From positions 186,001 to 250,000 of the forward strand of contig JAHFQZ010000005.1 in the NCBI GenBank assembly GCA_023259055.1: a stretch of 64,000 bases of DNA, written 5' to 3'. This stretch comes from Nitrosomonadales bacterium. GTDB lineage: Bacteria > Pseudomonadota > Gammaproteobacteria > Burkholderiales > Gallionellaceae. The notes under the pieces are model-generated. The model ran no database searches. It was not told the DNA's origin and saw only the letters and a program-made list of their open reading frames with translations. Both the position numbers and the translations under genes were made by a program. Shown here in pieces: positions 1 to 8,391 of this stretch. The first letter of the stretch is position 1. The number at the start of each line of letters is the position of its first letter.

Positions 1-53
1 GAACCTTTTCGTGTTTTTTCGTGCTTTTCGTGGACAACTGGGTTTTCTAGGAT
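1..53 (+). repeat. Right end of a dispersed palindromic repeat, running up to hypD
   Basis: Bases 19-53 (TTTTCGTGC, TTTCGTGGACAACTG, then TTTTCTAGGA) closely match bases 61876-61912, which form the right end of an inverted-repeat element just before truB. The left part of this copy lies outside the window. It runs up to the hypD start codon and supplies the only Shine-Dalgarno-like bases (TAGGA) there. Confidence 0.6.
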
Positions 54-1179
54 GAAATTTGTCGACGAATTCCGCGACGGTGCGCTGGCCAGAAATATCG
101 CCGCCAACATCGCGCGCGAGGTCGATCCGCGCCGCAGCTATCACCTGATGGAATTCTGCGGCGGCCATACCCACGCGATTTCGCGCTACGGCATTGCCGA
201 CCTGCTGCCCGCCAACGTGCGCATGATTCACGGCCCTGGCTGCCCGGTGTGCGTGCTGCCGGCGGGGCGGGTGGAAAATGCCATCCAGTTGGCGCAGACG
301 CCGGGACTGATCCTGTGCTGTTACGGCGACATGCTGCGCGTGCCTGCTGCCGACGGCATGAACCTGCTGAAAGCCAAGGCGCGCGGCGCGGACGTGCGCA
401 TGGTGTATTCCAGCGCCGATGCGGTGAAGATCGCGCAGGAAAATCCAGAACGGCAGGTGGTGTTTTTCGCCATCGGCTTCGAGACCACTACGCCGCCGAC
501 GGCGGTGGCGATCAAACAGGCGCAGGCGCTCGGCCTCAAGAATTTCAGCGGGATCTGCAACCACGTGCTGACCCCGTCGGCGATATCGCACATCCTGCAA
601 TCACCGGAAATACGCCAGCTCGGCGTGCTGGCGCTGGACGGCTTCATCGGCCCGGCGCATGTCTCGACGGTGATCGGCAGTCGCCCTTACGAATACTTCG
701 CCGAGGAGTTCCAGAAGCCGGTGGTGATCGCCGGGTTCGAGCCGCTCGACGTGATGCAGGCGATATTGATGCTGGTGCGCCAGTTGAACGAAGGCCGTGC
801 CGAAGTGGAAAACGAATTCTCCCGCGCGGTGACGCGCGACGGCAACGTCAAGGCGCAGTTGCTGGTTGCGGAGGTATTCGAATTGCGCCGCGTGTTCGAA
901 TGGCGCGGCCTCGGATTGGTGCCTTACAGCGCGTTGCGCATCAAGGCATCCTACGCCGATTTCGATGCGGAATTGCGATTCCGGATTCCGCCGCTGTCGA
1001 TTCCCGACAACCGGGCCTGCGAATGCGGCGCGATCCTGCGCGGCGTGAAGCGCCCGCAGGATTGCAAACTGTTTGGCACGGTTTGCACGCCGGACAACCC
1101 GATTGGATCATGCATGGTGTCGAGCGAAGGCGCTTGTGCGGCGCATTACAGTTATGGAAGATTCAGGGGGGCTGCCTGA
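52..1179 (+). CDS. hypD: Hydrogenase maturation factor HypD
   Basis: HypD is the iron-sulfur scaffold that, with HypC, carries the Fe(CN)2CO unit during assembly of the [NiFe]-hydrogenase active site in the cytoplasm. The 375-residue length is usual for the family. The HypD signatures are present: CGGHTH at residues 36-41, GPGCPVC at 61-67, and a C-terminal cysteine set at about 322-360 (CECG, the DC of RPQDCK, TVC, GSC, GAC) that binds a [4Fe-4S] cluster. It is followed by hypE and hypX on the same strand, so the window starts inside a hyp operon whose hypA/B/F/C genes are probably upstream. The ribosome site is poor (TAGG directly against the ATG) and comes from the repeat before it. Confidence 0.97.
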   Translation: MKFVDEFRDGALARNIAANIAREVDPRRSYHLMEFCGGHTHAISRYGIADLLPANVRMIHGPGCPVCVLPAGRVENAIQLAQTPGLILCCYGDMLRVPAADGMNLLKAKARGADVRMVYSSADAVKIAQENPERQVVFFAIGFETTTPPTAVAIKQAQALGLKNFSGICNHVLTPSAISHILQSPEIRQLGVLALDGFIGPAHVSTVIGSRPYEYFAEEFQKPVVIAGFEPLDVMQAILMLVRQLNEGRAEVENEFSRAVTRDGNVKAQLLVAEVFELRRVFEWRGLGLVPYSALRIKASYADFDAELRFRIPPLSIPDNRACECGAILRGVKRPQDCKLFGTVCTPDNPIGSCMVSSEGACAAHYSYGRFRGAA

Positions 1180-1192
1180 TGAGAGAAGTATC

Positions 1193-1243
1193 GTAGGGTG
1201 CATTCCATGCACCAATAGCAATGGTGCACGGAATGCACCCTAC
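1193..1243. repeat. Palindromic intergenic repeat between hypD and hypE
   Basis: Two 21-bp arms (1193-1213 and 1223-1243) are inverted copies with one mismatch around a 9-bp centre. The arms begin GTAGGGTGCATTCC. This would fold into a strong hairpin in the hyp mRNA. It looks like a REP or MITE-type element rather than a terminator, since hypE and hypX continue downstream and no T-run follows. A degenerate relative (GTAGGGTGTGTTCC) lies after rimP at about 57037. Confidence 0.75.
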
Positions 1244-1273
1244 GCAAATTGTTTTGAAAATGGATGAAAAGCG

Positions 1274-2323
1274 ATGAGCACAATCAAACCCAACTACACG
1301 CGCCCGCTTGATTTCAAGCAGGGCCGCGTTGACATGACGCACGGCAGCGGCGGGCGCGCGATGGCGCAGTTGATCGACGAGCTGTTCATCGCGGCGTTCG
1401 ACAACGAGTTTCTGCGCCAGATGAACGACCAGGCGAGTTTCCCCGCGCCACATGGGCGCATGGTGATGTCCACCGACAGCCATGTGGTGTCACCGCTGTT
1501 TTTTCCGGGTGGCGACATTGGCTGCCTTTCGGTGCACGGCACGATCAACGACGTGGCGATGTCGGGCGCGCGGCCGCTGTATCTTTCCGCCGGCTTCATC
1601 CTCGAGGAGGGCTTCCCGCTCGCCGACCTCAAGCGCATCGTCGAGTCGATGGCGCAGGCGGCACGGGATGCCGGCGTGCCGATCATTACCGGCGACACCA
1701 AGGTCGTGGAGCAGGGCAAGGGCGACGGCGTGTTCATCACCACCACCGGCGTCGGCGTAGTGCCGGAGGGCATCAACATCTCCGGCGAGCGCGCCCGTCC
1801 GGGCGATAAGGTTCTGGTGTCCGGGACACTCGGCGACCACGGCGTGGCGGTCATGTCTCTGCGCGAGAACCTGACCTTCCACACCAGCATCAAATCGGAC
1901 ACGGCGGCATTGCACGGACTGGTTGCGGCGATGGTCGCGGCGGTGCAGGATATCCACGTGCTGCGCGACCCGACGCGCGGCGGGCTTGCCACCACGCTCA
2001 ACGAAATCGCGCGCCAGTCGGCGGTGGGCATGATGCTGCATGAAGACCAGTTGCCGATCCGCGAACAGGTCAAGGCGGCGTGCGAATTCCTCGGCCTCGA
2101 CCCGCTCTATGTCGCCAACGAAGGCAAGCTGGCGGCGATCTGCGCGCCCCAGGACGCCGAGCGCCTGTTGCAGACGATGCATGCACATCCGCTGGGGCGC
2201 GATGCCGCGATCGTGGGCGAAGTGATTGAAGACCCGCACCATTTCGTGCAGATGGAGACCTCCTTCGGCGGACGGCGCGTGGTCGACTGGCTGACCGGCG
2301 AACAACTCCCCAGAATCTGTTGA
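1274..2323 (+). CDS. hypE: Hydrogenase maturation factor HypE (carbamoyl dehydratase)
   Basis: HypE dehydrates a carbamoyl group, placed by HypF on its C-terminal cysteine, to a thiocyanate that becomes the cyanide ligands of the [NiFe] centre. The 349-residue protein ends in the diagnostic PRIC, so the acceptor Cys349 is intact. An AIR-synthase/PurM-like ATP-binding core is visible, with TDSHVVSPLFFPGGDIG near the N-terminus and ITGDTKVVEQGKGDG in the middle. It follows hypD after a 94-bp gap that holds a palindromic repeat, and precedes hypX by 12 bp. The three genes are probably co-transcribed. Confidence 0.97.
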   Translation: MSTIKPNYTRPLDFKQGRVDMTHGSGGRAMAQLIDELFIAAFDNEFLRQMNDQASFPAPHGRMVMSTDSHVVSPLFFPGGDIGCLSVHGTINDVAMSGARPLYLSAGFILEEGFPLADLKRIVESMAQAARDAGVPIITGDTKVVEQGKGDGVFITTTGVGVVPEGINISGERARPGDKVLVSGTLGDHGVAVMSLRENLTFHTSIKSDTAALHGLVAAMVAAVQDIHVLRDPTRGGLATTLNEIARQSAVGMMLHEDQLPIREQVKAACEFLGLDPLYVANEGKLAAICAPQDAERLLQTMHAHPLGRDAAIVGEVIEDPHHFVQMETSFGGRRVVDWLTGEQLPRIC

Positions 2324-2335
2324 GCAAATGACATC

Positions 2336-4045
2336 TTGAGAATTCTGTTCCTCACCCACAGTTTCAACAGCCTCGCGCAGCGCCTGTATATCGAGCTGGC
2401 ACGGCGCGGGCATGAGGTGTCCATCGAATTCGACATCAACGATGCGGTCACGGCGCAGGCGGTCGAGCTTTATCACCCCGATCTGATCGTCGCACCGTTT
2501 CTCAAGCGTGCCATCCCCGAGGCGGTGTGGCGCAACCATGTTTGTTTCGTGGTGCATCCCGGCATCGTCGGCGACCGCGGGCCGTCCGCGCTGGACTGGG
2601 CGATCATGCGCGATTGCGCGGAATGGGGCGTCACAGTGTTGCAGGCCAGCGGCGAAATGGATGCGGGCGACATCTGGGCGGCGGAGGCTTTCCCGATGCG
2701 GCTGGCGAAGAAGAGCAGCCTGTACCGCAACGAAGTGGTCGAGGCGGCGGTGCGCGCGGTGCTGGTGGCGTTGGAGCGCTTCCAGTCCGGAAACTTCAAA
2801 CCGATGTCGCTGGATTATTCCCGCCATGATGTGTTGGGCCGGTTGCACGCGCCGATCAAACAGGCTGACCGCGCCATCGACTGGAGTCGCGACGACACGC
2901 GCACGGTGCTGAGAAAAATCCATGCCGCAGACGGATTCCCGGGCGTGCTCGATGCGTTGTGCGGTGAGATATATTACCTGTTCGATGCCTGCGCCGATGG
3001 CACGCTGCGCGGCAGCCAGCCGGGCGAAATCATCGCTCAGCGCAACGGCGCGATCTGCCGCGCCACGCTCGACGGTGCGGTGTGGATCGGCCATTTGAAG
3101 CGCAAGAGCGAAAGCGAACCTGCACTGAAATTACCTGCTACGCTGGCACTGCAAGAGCATCTAGCCGACGTGCCGGAAACACAGCTCGATCCGTTTTCGG
3201 CGAGCACTGGCGAGACCCATCGCGACATCTGGTTCGAGCAGAAGAACAACGTCGGCTACCTGCATTTCGCGTTTTATAACGGCGCAATGAGCAGCGCACA
3301 GTGCGAGCGGTTGCGTGTGGCCTACTTGGCTGCCACGCAACGCAATGTGCGCGTGATCGTATTGATGGGCGGCGCGGACTTCTGGTCGAATGGTATCCAC
3401 CTCAATTGCATTGAGGCCGCCGCTAGCCCGGCGGATGAATCTTGGCGCAACATCAACACGATGAACGACCTGACGCGCGCCATCGCCACCACCGGCAGCC
3501 AGCTCACCATCGCCGCGTTGCAGGGCAATGCCGGAGCAGGCGGGGTGTTCCTGTCGCTCGCGGCGGACCACGTCTACGCGCGCGAGGGCGTGGTGTTCAA
3601 CCCACACTACAAGGGCATGGGCAATCTGTACGGCTCGGAATACTGGACCTACCTGTTGCCGAGGCGCGTGGGCGAGGATAAGGCGGTGACGCTGACGCAA
3701 AACCGCCTGCCGGTAGGTGCGGCGGAAGCCCACGAGATGGGGCTGATCGACGGTTACTTCGGAACTGACCGGAAGGATTTTCTGGCAAAGATCGCACAGA
3801 TCGCCGAAGGGCTGGCTGCCAGCCCAGATTACCCCGTACTATTGCACGAGAAGGGTGCGCGGCGCGAACGGGATGAGCAAGAAAAACCGCTGGATGCCTA
3901 CCGTGCCGAAGAACTGCAACACATGAAACTCAACTTTTACGGCTTCGATCCCAGCTACCATGTGGCGCGCTACAACTTCGTGTACAAGATTCCGCACGCA
4001 TGGGCGCCGCTGTATCTGGCGCGGCATCGCGGTATTACGAGTTGA
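2336..4045 (+). CDS. hypX: Hydrogenase maturation factor HypX/HoxX (CO-ligand synthesis)
   Basis: This is a two-domain protein of 569 residues. The N-terminal half (about 1-270) is a formyltransferase-like domain with the HPGIVGDRGPSALDWAI folate-site motif. The C-terminal half (about 290-560) is an enoyl-CoA hydratase/crotonase domain with the oxyanion region LQGNAGAGGVFLSLAADHV. In characterised homologues the formyl group of N10-formyl-THF is passed to CoA and decarbonylated to give the CO ligand of [NiFe]-hydrogenase under air. The start appears to be TTG at 2336 (MRILFLTHSFNSL matches the family N-terminus); the nearby ATG at 2328 is out of frame and closed at once. Its presence suggests that the hydrogenase matured here is made under oxic or microoxic conditions. 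Confidence 0.95.
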   Translation: MRILFLTHSFNSLAQRLYIELARRGHEVSIEFDINDAVTAQAVELYHPDLIVAPFLKRAIPEAVWRNHVCFVVHPGIVGDRGPSALDWAIMRDCAEWGVTVLQASGEMDAGDIWAAEAFPMRLAKKSSLYRNEVVEAAVRAVLVALERFQSGNFKPMSLDYSRHDVLGRLHAPIKQADRAIDWSRDDTRTVLRKIHAADGFPGVLDALCGEIYYLFDACADGTLRGSQPGEIIAQRNGAICRATLDGAVWIGHLKRKSESEPALKLPATLALQEHLADVPETQLDPFSASTGETHRDIWFEQKNNVGYLHFAFYNGAMSSAQCERLRVAYLAATQRNVRVIVLMGGADFWSNGIHLNCIEAAASPADESWRNINTMNDLTRAIATTGSQLTIAALQGNAGAGGVFLSLAADHVYAREGVVFNPHYKGMGNLYGSEYWTYLLPRRVGEDKAVTLTQNRLPVGAAEAHEMGLIDGYFGTDRKDFLAKIAQIAEGLAASPDYPVLLHEKGARRERDEQEKPLDAYRAEELQHMKLNFYGFDPSYHVARYNFVYKIPHAWAPLYLARHRGITS

Positions 4046-4104
4046 ATTTGCACGGTGGGCAGTGCACATATGAATATCGCTACGCATTACCAACTTTACG
4101 CTTA

Positions 4105-4512
4105 CTACTTCACACCTTTGTCATTGAAAAATTGGATATATTTTTTGTCTGTTCCCATGATGTGAAGTTTCAGCCAGTCACTTAAGAAACTCATAACTTC
4201 CACGGATAAAGAGAGCTTTCCTTTTTCAAACCCTTCTCTGAATTCTGAAACTTTTTTGACAAAAGCAGCATGCTCTCTCTTGTGACTTTCGGAATCAGGA
4301 TAACCAAATTTGGTAAAAAGATCTTCTTCTAGTTTGAAATGAGTTGCAGTATATTTGATCAAATTGTTTATGATCTTTCCCGCGACATCTTTTCCTTTAC
4401 CTGCCTTCATAGCATCATTCAACTCATTGATCATAGCTATGAGTTCTTTGTGCTGTTTGTCAATCTCGGCCACATTTACGCTGAAGCTGTCATTCCAATT
4501 AATCAGTGCCAT
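4105..4512 (-). CDS. Bacteriohemerythrin (complete diiron site)
   Basis: A 135-residue single-domain hemerythrin, predicted cytoplasmic with no signal peptide. All seven expected ligands are seen: His21 (DKQHKEL), His58 and Glu62 (THFKLEE), His77 and His81 (SHKREHAAF), His117 and Asp122 (LKLHIMGTD). It should bind O2 reversibly at a diiron centre; in microaerophiles such proteins are thought to deliver O2 or to serve in sensing. It stands alone, convergent with hypX and transcribed away from the acyl-CoA synthetase gene. The 160 bp before it is AT-rich and probably holds its promoter. A second hemerythrin with an altered site is at 48671. Confidence 0.95.
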   Translation of the reverse strand: MALINWNDSFSVNVAEIDKQHKELIAMINELNDAMKAGKGKDVAGKIINNLIKYTATHFKLEEDLFTKFGYPDSESHKREHAAFVKKVSEFREGFEKGKLSLSVEVMSFLSDWLKLHIMGTDKKYIQFFNDKGVK

Positions 4513-4674
4513 CCTTAATCTCCTTAACGATTGATGCTTTGTAAAAATTTATGCCATAACACTATAAATTTTCTGTGGCAATTTGCAGCATAGCATTATT
4601 GTGCACACTATCAGCGAAGCACCGCATTAACAATATGCCGAAGATATTCGTAATCTATACCAGGCCGCTGCATG

Positions 4675-7353
4675 CTACAACGGCTTGCTCACCTTCATGA
4701 TGCCCTGATCCTCTTCGCTGATTTTGCTGTCGAAGCCGAGACGGGTCATCAGCTTGAGCATGTTATGGTTGTTAATCATCACTTCGCCTTCGATCGACGA
4801 CAGCCCTTTGGCGCGCGCGGCTTCCATTAACGCGACCATCAGCTTTTGCCCCAGTCCCTTGCCATGCATGTTGTCCGCGACGACCAGCGCAAACTCGCAG
4901 GTGGCGCCGTCCGGGTTGATGACGTAGCGCGCCACGCCGAGTTCGACTTCCTTTTCATGTTCAGTGGTCATGGCGACCAGTGCCATTTCGCGGCTGTAGT
5001 CGAGTTGGGTGAAACGCACCAGCATGGTCTCGGTCAGCTCGTGCATACTGTTCATGAAGCGGAAATACCTGGATTCTTCCGATAAGCCGCGCACAAATTC
5101 CTGTACCAGTTCGGCGTCTTCAGGGCGGATCGGGCGGATCGTGATGTCGGTGCCGTCGGCGAGTTGCCACTGGCTGACCAGTTGCGTGGGGTAGGGGTAG
5201 ATCGCCATGTGCGCATAGCGGTCGGCACTGGGCTGGCGGTATTCGACTACCACGCGCGCATCGGCGGCCAGCGCGCCGTTTTCGTCGAGGATCAGCGGAT
5301 TGATGTCCATCTCCTTGAGCAACGGCAGTTCGCATACCATTTCCGAGACACGCAGCAGCACGTCCTCAAGCGCCTCCATATTGGCGGGCGCCATGTTGCG
5401 GAATGCACCGAGCATTTTGGCGATGCGGGTTTCCTGGATCAGTTCGCGCACCAGGAAATTGTTCAGCGGCGGCAGTGCAACGGCACGGTCGCCCATGATT
5501 TCGACTGCCGTGCCGCCCGCGCCGAAGGTGATCACCGGCCCGAATACAGGGTCACTGGTCACGCCGATCATCAGTTCGCGCCCATTTGGCTTGACAACCA
5601 TCGGTTCGATCGAAATGCCATCCATCTTCGCGTTGGGGCGGTTGTGCTGGACGTTGTCGATAATGTGCTGGTAAGCGGCGCGCACCTCATGGGCATTGTT
5701 CAGGTTAAGCACCACGCCGCCGGCATCGCTCTTGTGCGTGATGTCGGGCGAGTTGACCTTCATTGCCACCGGGAAGCCTAGCTGCTGCGCGATGAGCAAT
5801 GCCTCGTTGGGCGAATGCGCGACCATGGTTCGGGCCACGGGGATGTGAAAGGCCGACAGAAGCGCCTTGGATTCCATCTCGGTCAGCACCTTGCGATGTT
5901 CCTGCATCGCGCCCTCGATGATCAGGCGTGCGCTTTCCACATCCGGCTCGACGTGGTGCGAGAACGGGCCGGGCATCTGCATCAGCAGCTTCTGGTTGCG
6001 ATAGTAGGCGGACAGGTGCGAGAAAACTTCCACCGCCGGTTCCGGTGTGCGGAAATGCGGGCGGTGTGCCTTGGCGAACGCGTCGCGTGCGGCGGCAACC
6101 TGTGTCTCGCCCATCCAGCAGGTCAGCAGCGGTTTGCTGTGAGTGTTGGCAAGTTCGATCAACACCTGCGCCGACTCCAACGGCTTGGTCATTGCCTGCG
6201 GCGTGAGGATAGCCAGCACTCCATCCACGTTGTCATCCTCCAGACATGCCTTGACTGCATGATGGTAGCGTTCCGGCTGTGCGTCGCCTATTACGTCCAC
6301 CGGGTTGCTGTGCGGCCAGTTCGGCGGCAAATACTGGTTGAGATATTCGATGGTGGTTTCCGACAGCGTGGCCATCGCAAGCCCCAGATCGGCGGCGCGG
6401 TCGACTGCCATCACACCAGGGCCGCCGCCGTTGGTGACGATGGCCAAGCGGTTGCCGACCGGACGGAAGCCGCACGACAGAGCTTTGGCTGCGGTGAACA
6501 GTTGCGTGACAGACTGCACGCGTACCACGCCGACGCGGCTCACCGCCGCATCGAACACGTCGTCCGAACCGACCAGTGAAGCGGTATGCGACATCGCCGC
6601 CTTCGAGCCCGCTGCATGGCGTCCGACCTTGATCAGGATCACCGGCTTGATGCGCGCGGCGGCGCGCATCGCGCTCATGAAAATGCGCGCGTTGCGGATG
6701 CCCTCGATGTACATCAGGATGCTGTGGGTGTTGGCGTCGGACACAAGGTAGTCGAGGATCTCGCCGAAATCCACGTCGGTCGAGGAGCCCATCGACACCA
6801 CGCTGGAGAAGCCGACGTCGTTGCTCTGCGCCCAGTCGAGAATCGCGGTGCACAGCGCACCGGACTGCGAGACGAAGGCGATGTTGCCGGTGTTCGCGCC
6901 GCCCTTGTTGAAGGTGGCATTGAGGCCGATGGACGGGCGCATGATGCCTAGGCAGTTCGGTCCGATCAGGCGGATGTTGTAGCGGCGCGCGGTCTCCAGC
7001 AATTCCTTTTCCAGCACCGTGCCTGCTGCACCAGCCTCGCCGAACCCGGCGGTGATGATGACCGCCGCTTTCACGCCGTGAATGCCGCAGTTTTCGATGA
7101 TGTCCGGTACGGTCTGCGGCGGTGTGGCGATGACCGCGAGCTCAACCGGATTGCCAATATCGGCGATAGATGCGTAAGCGTGCTTGCCCTGCACTTCCGG
7201 GTTCTTCGGGTTGATGGGATAGAGCGCGCCCTGAAAGCCGCTTTCCAGCATGTTCTGGAAAACAATCTTACCGACCGAATCGGGTCTGTCACTTGCTCCA
7301 AATATCGCGACCGATTTGGGTGCGAACAGGGCGCTGAGGTAATGTTTGCCCAT
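4675..7353 (-). CDS. ADP-forming acyl-CoA synthetase fused to GNAT acetyltransferase (Pat/PatZ-like)
   Basis: The protein is about 892 residues. Order of domains: CoA-binding Rossmann domain (about 5-135, FGASDRPDSVGK), succinyl-CoA-ligase-like region (about 150-460) with the SHTASLVGSDDVFDAA loop whose His is the phosphorylated residue in ADP-forming acetyl-CoA synthetases, ATP-grasp domain (about 490-700), and a C-terminal GNAT domain (about 725-890, ITIRPIRPEDAELVQEF). This is the architecture of protein acetyltransferases that silence acetyl-CoA synthetase. The start at 7353 is preferred (GGA seven bases before, MGKHYLSALFAPKSV matches the family); an upstream in-frame ATG is at 7365. It is divergent from an AcuC-like deacetylase gene, with about 90 bp between. 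Whether it acts as synthetase, acetyltransferase or both is not settled by sequence. Confidence 0.9.
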   Translation of the reverse strand: MGKHYLSALFAPKSVAIFGASDRPDSVGKIVFQNMLESGFQGALYPINPKNPEVQGKHAYASIADIGNPVELAVIATPPQTVPDIIENCGIHGVKAAVIITAGFGEAGAAGTVLEKELLETARRYNIRLIGPNCLGIMRPSIGLNATFNKGGANTGNIAFVSQSGALCTAILDWAQSNDVGFSSVVSMGSSTDVDFGEILDYLVSDANTHSILMYIEGIRNARIFMSAMRAAARIKPVILIKVGRHAAGSKAAMSHTASLVGSDDVFDAAVSRVGVVRVQSVTQLFTAAKALSCGFRPVGNRLAIVTNGGGPGVMAVDRAADLGLAMATLSETTIEYLNQYLPPNWPHSNPVDVIGDAQPERYHHAVKACLEDDNVDGVLAILTPQAMTKPLESAQVLIELANTHSKPLLTCWMGETQVAAARDAFAKAHRPHFRTPEPAVEVFSHLSAYYRNQKLLMQMPGPFSHHVEPDVESARLIIEGAMQEHRKVLTEMESKALLSAFHIPVARTMVAHSPNEALLIAQQLGFPVAMKVNSPDITHKSDAGGVVLNLNNAHEVRAAYQHIIDNVQHNRPNAKMDGISIEPMVVKPNGRELMIGVTSDPVFGPVITFGAGGTAVEIMGDRAVALPPLNNFLVRELIQETRIAKMLGAFRNMAPANMEALEDVLLRVSEMVCELPLLKEMDINPLILDENGALAADARVVVEYRQPSADRYAHMAIYPYPTQLVSQWQLADGTDITIRPIRPEDAELVQEFVRGLSEESRYFRFMNSMHELTETMLVRFTQLDYSREMALVAMTTEHEKEVELGVARYVINPDGATCEFALVVADNMHGKGLGQKLMVALMEAARAKGLSSIEGEVMINNHNMLKLMTRLGFDSKISEEDQGIMKVSKPL

Positions 7354-7443
7354 GACATTTTCCATTCGCTGTTGGAGATGTTGGGTATGATAGCACCGTG
7401 TAACACCGCAAGCACCGCCACAGACCATTTTGCAGAGGCTCCT

Positions 7444-8367
7444 ATGCAAACCGCTTACATCACCCATCCTCTATGCCTCAAGCACGACATGGGTGCGCAT
7501 CATCCGGAATCCCCGGCGCGCATCCACGCCATCGAAGATCAATTGATTGCCGCCGGCGTGCTGGATCATCTGCAGCGGCACGATGCGCCCGAGGCGACGC
7601 GCGAGCAGTTATTGCGCGTGCATGATGCGGACTATGTCGATCTGATCGAATCCAGTGTGCCGCAGCACGGCATGGTGGAACTCGACCCCGACACTGCGAT
7701 GAACCCGTTCAGCTATCCGGCGGCATTGCGAGCGGCAGGCGCCGTGGTGCTGGGCGTGGATCTGGTGATGTCAGGCAATATCGAGAATGCTTTCTGCAAC
7801 ATTCGCCCGCCCGGTCACCATGCCGAGCGGGCACGCGCGATGGGTTTCTGCATCTTCAACAATGTTGCGGTCGGTGTGGCGCATGCGCTGGCGCATCACG
7901 GTTTGAAGCGCGTCGCGATTGCAGATTTCGACGTGCACCACGGCAACGGCACGGAAAGCATTTTTCACAACGAACCGCGCGTGATGTTGTGCTCCACTTT
8001 TCAGCATCCTTTTTATCCCTACCGCGGAGCCGACAGCGGTAATGACCATATCATCAACGTGCCGCTGCCTGCTGGAACCGACGGGGCAGGATTCCGCGCC
8101 GCAGTCTTGCAATACTGGCTACCCGCTCTGGAGCGTTTTCAGCCGGAGTTGCTGATGTTTTCAGCGGGGTTCGACGCACACCGCGACGACGATATGGCAA
8201 TGCTGCGCCTTACCGAAACGGACTATGAGTGGGTGACGAAGGAGATAAAACGCATCGCGGAAAAATACGCGCAACGCCGCATCGTGTCTGCGCTGGAAGG
8301 CGGTTATGAACTGCATGCACTGGGACGCAGTGCGCTAGCGCATATCAAGGTTCTAAGCGGCTTGTAA
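7444..8367 (+). CDS. AcuC/histone-deacetylase family protein
   Basis: A 307-residue class II-type HDAC fold enzyme. Family motifs in order: HHPESPARI near residue 20, the active-site RPPGHHAER at about 120, zinc ligands in DFDVHHGNGTE (about 162-172) and FSAGFDAHRDDD (about 240), and GGYE near the C-terminus. Bacterial members remove acyl groups from lysines (AcuC) or hydrolyse acetylated polyamines and similar small amides. The start chosen at 7444 gives MQTAYITHPLC, the usual N-terminus; the longer open frame upstream is antisense to the synthetase. Its position head-to-head with a GNAT/acyl-CoA synthetase gene suggests the pair could set and remove the same acetyl mark; this is inference. 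Confidence 0.92.
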   Translation: MQTAYITHPLCLKHDMGAHHPESPARIHAIEDQLIAAGVLDHLQRHDAPEATREQLLRVHDADYVDLIESSVPQHGMVELDPDTAMNPFSYPAALRAAGAVVLGVDLVMSGNIENAFCNIRPPGHHAERARAMGFCIFNNVAVGVAHALAHHGLKRVAIADFDVHHGNGTESIFHNEPRVMLCSTFQHPFYPYRGADSGNDHIINVPLPAGTDGAGFRAAVLQYWLPALERFQPELLMFSAGFDAHRDDDMAMLRLTETDYEWVTKEIKRIAEKYAQRRIVSALEGGYELHALGRSALAHIKVLSGL

Positions 8368-8391
8368 GACAGATGGCTACCACTCTTGAAG

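Noticed and set aside
1490..3094. 534-codon open frame on the minus strand
   Set aside because: Antisense to hypE and hypX, which have clear family motifs; composition is that of a shadow frame in GC-rich DNA.
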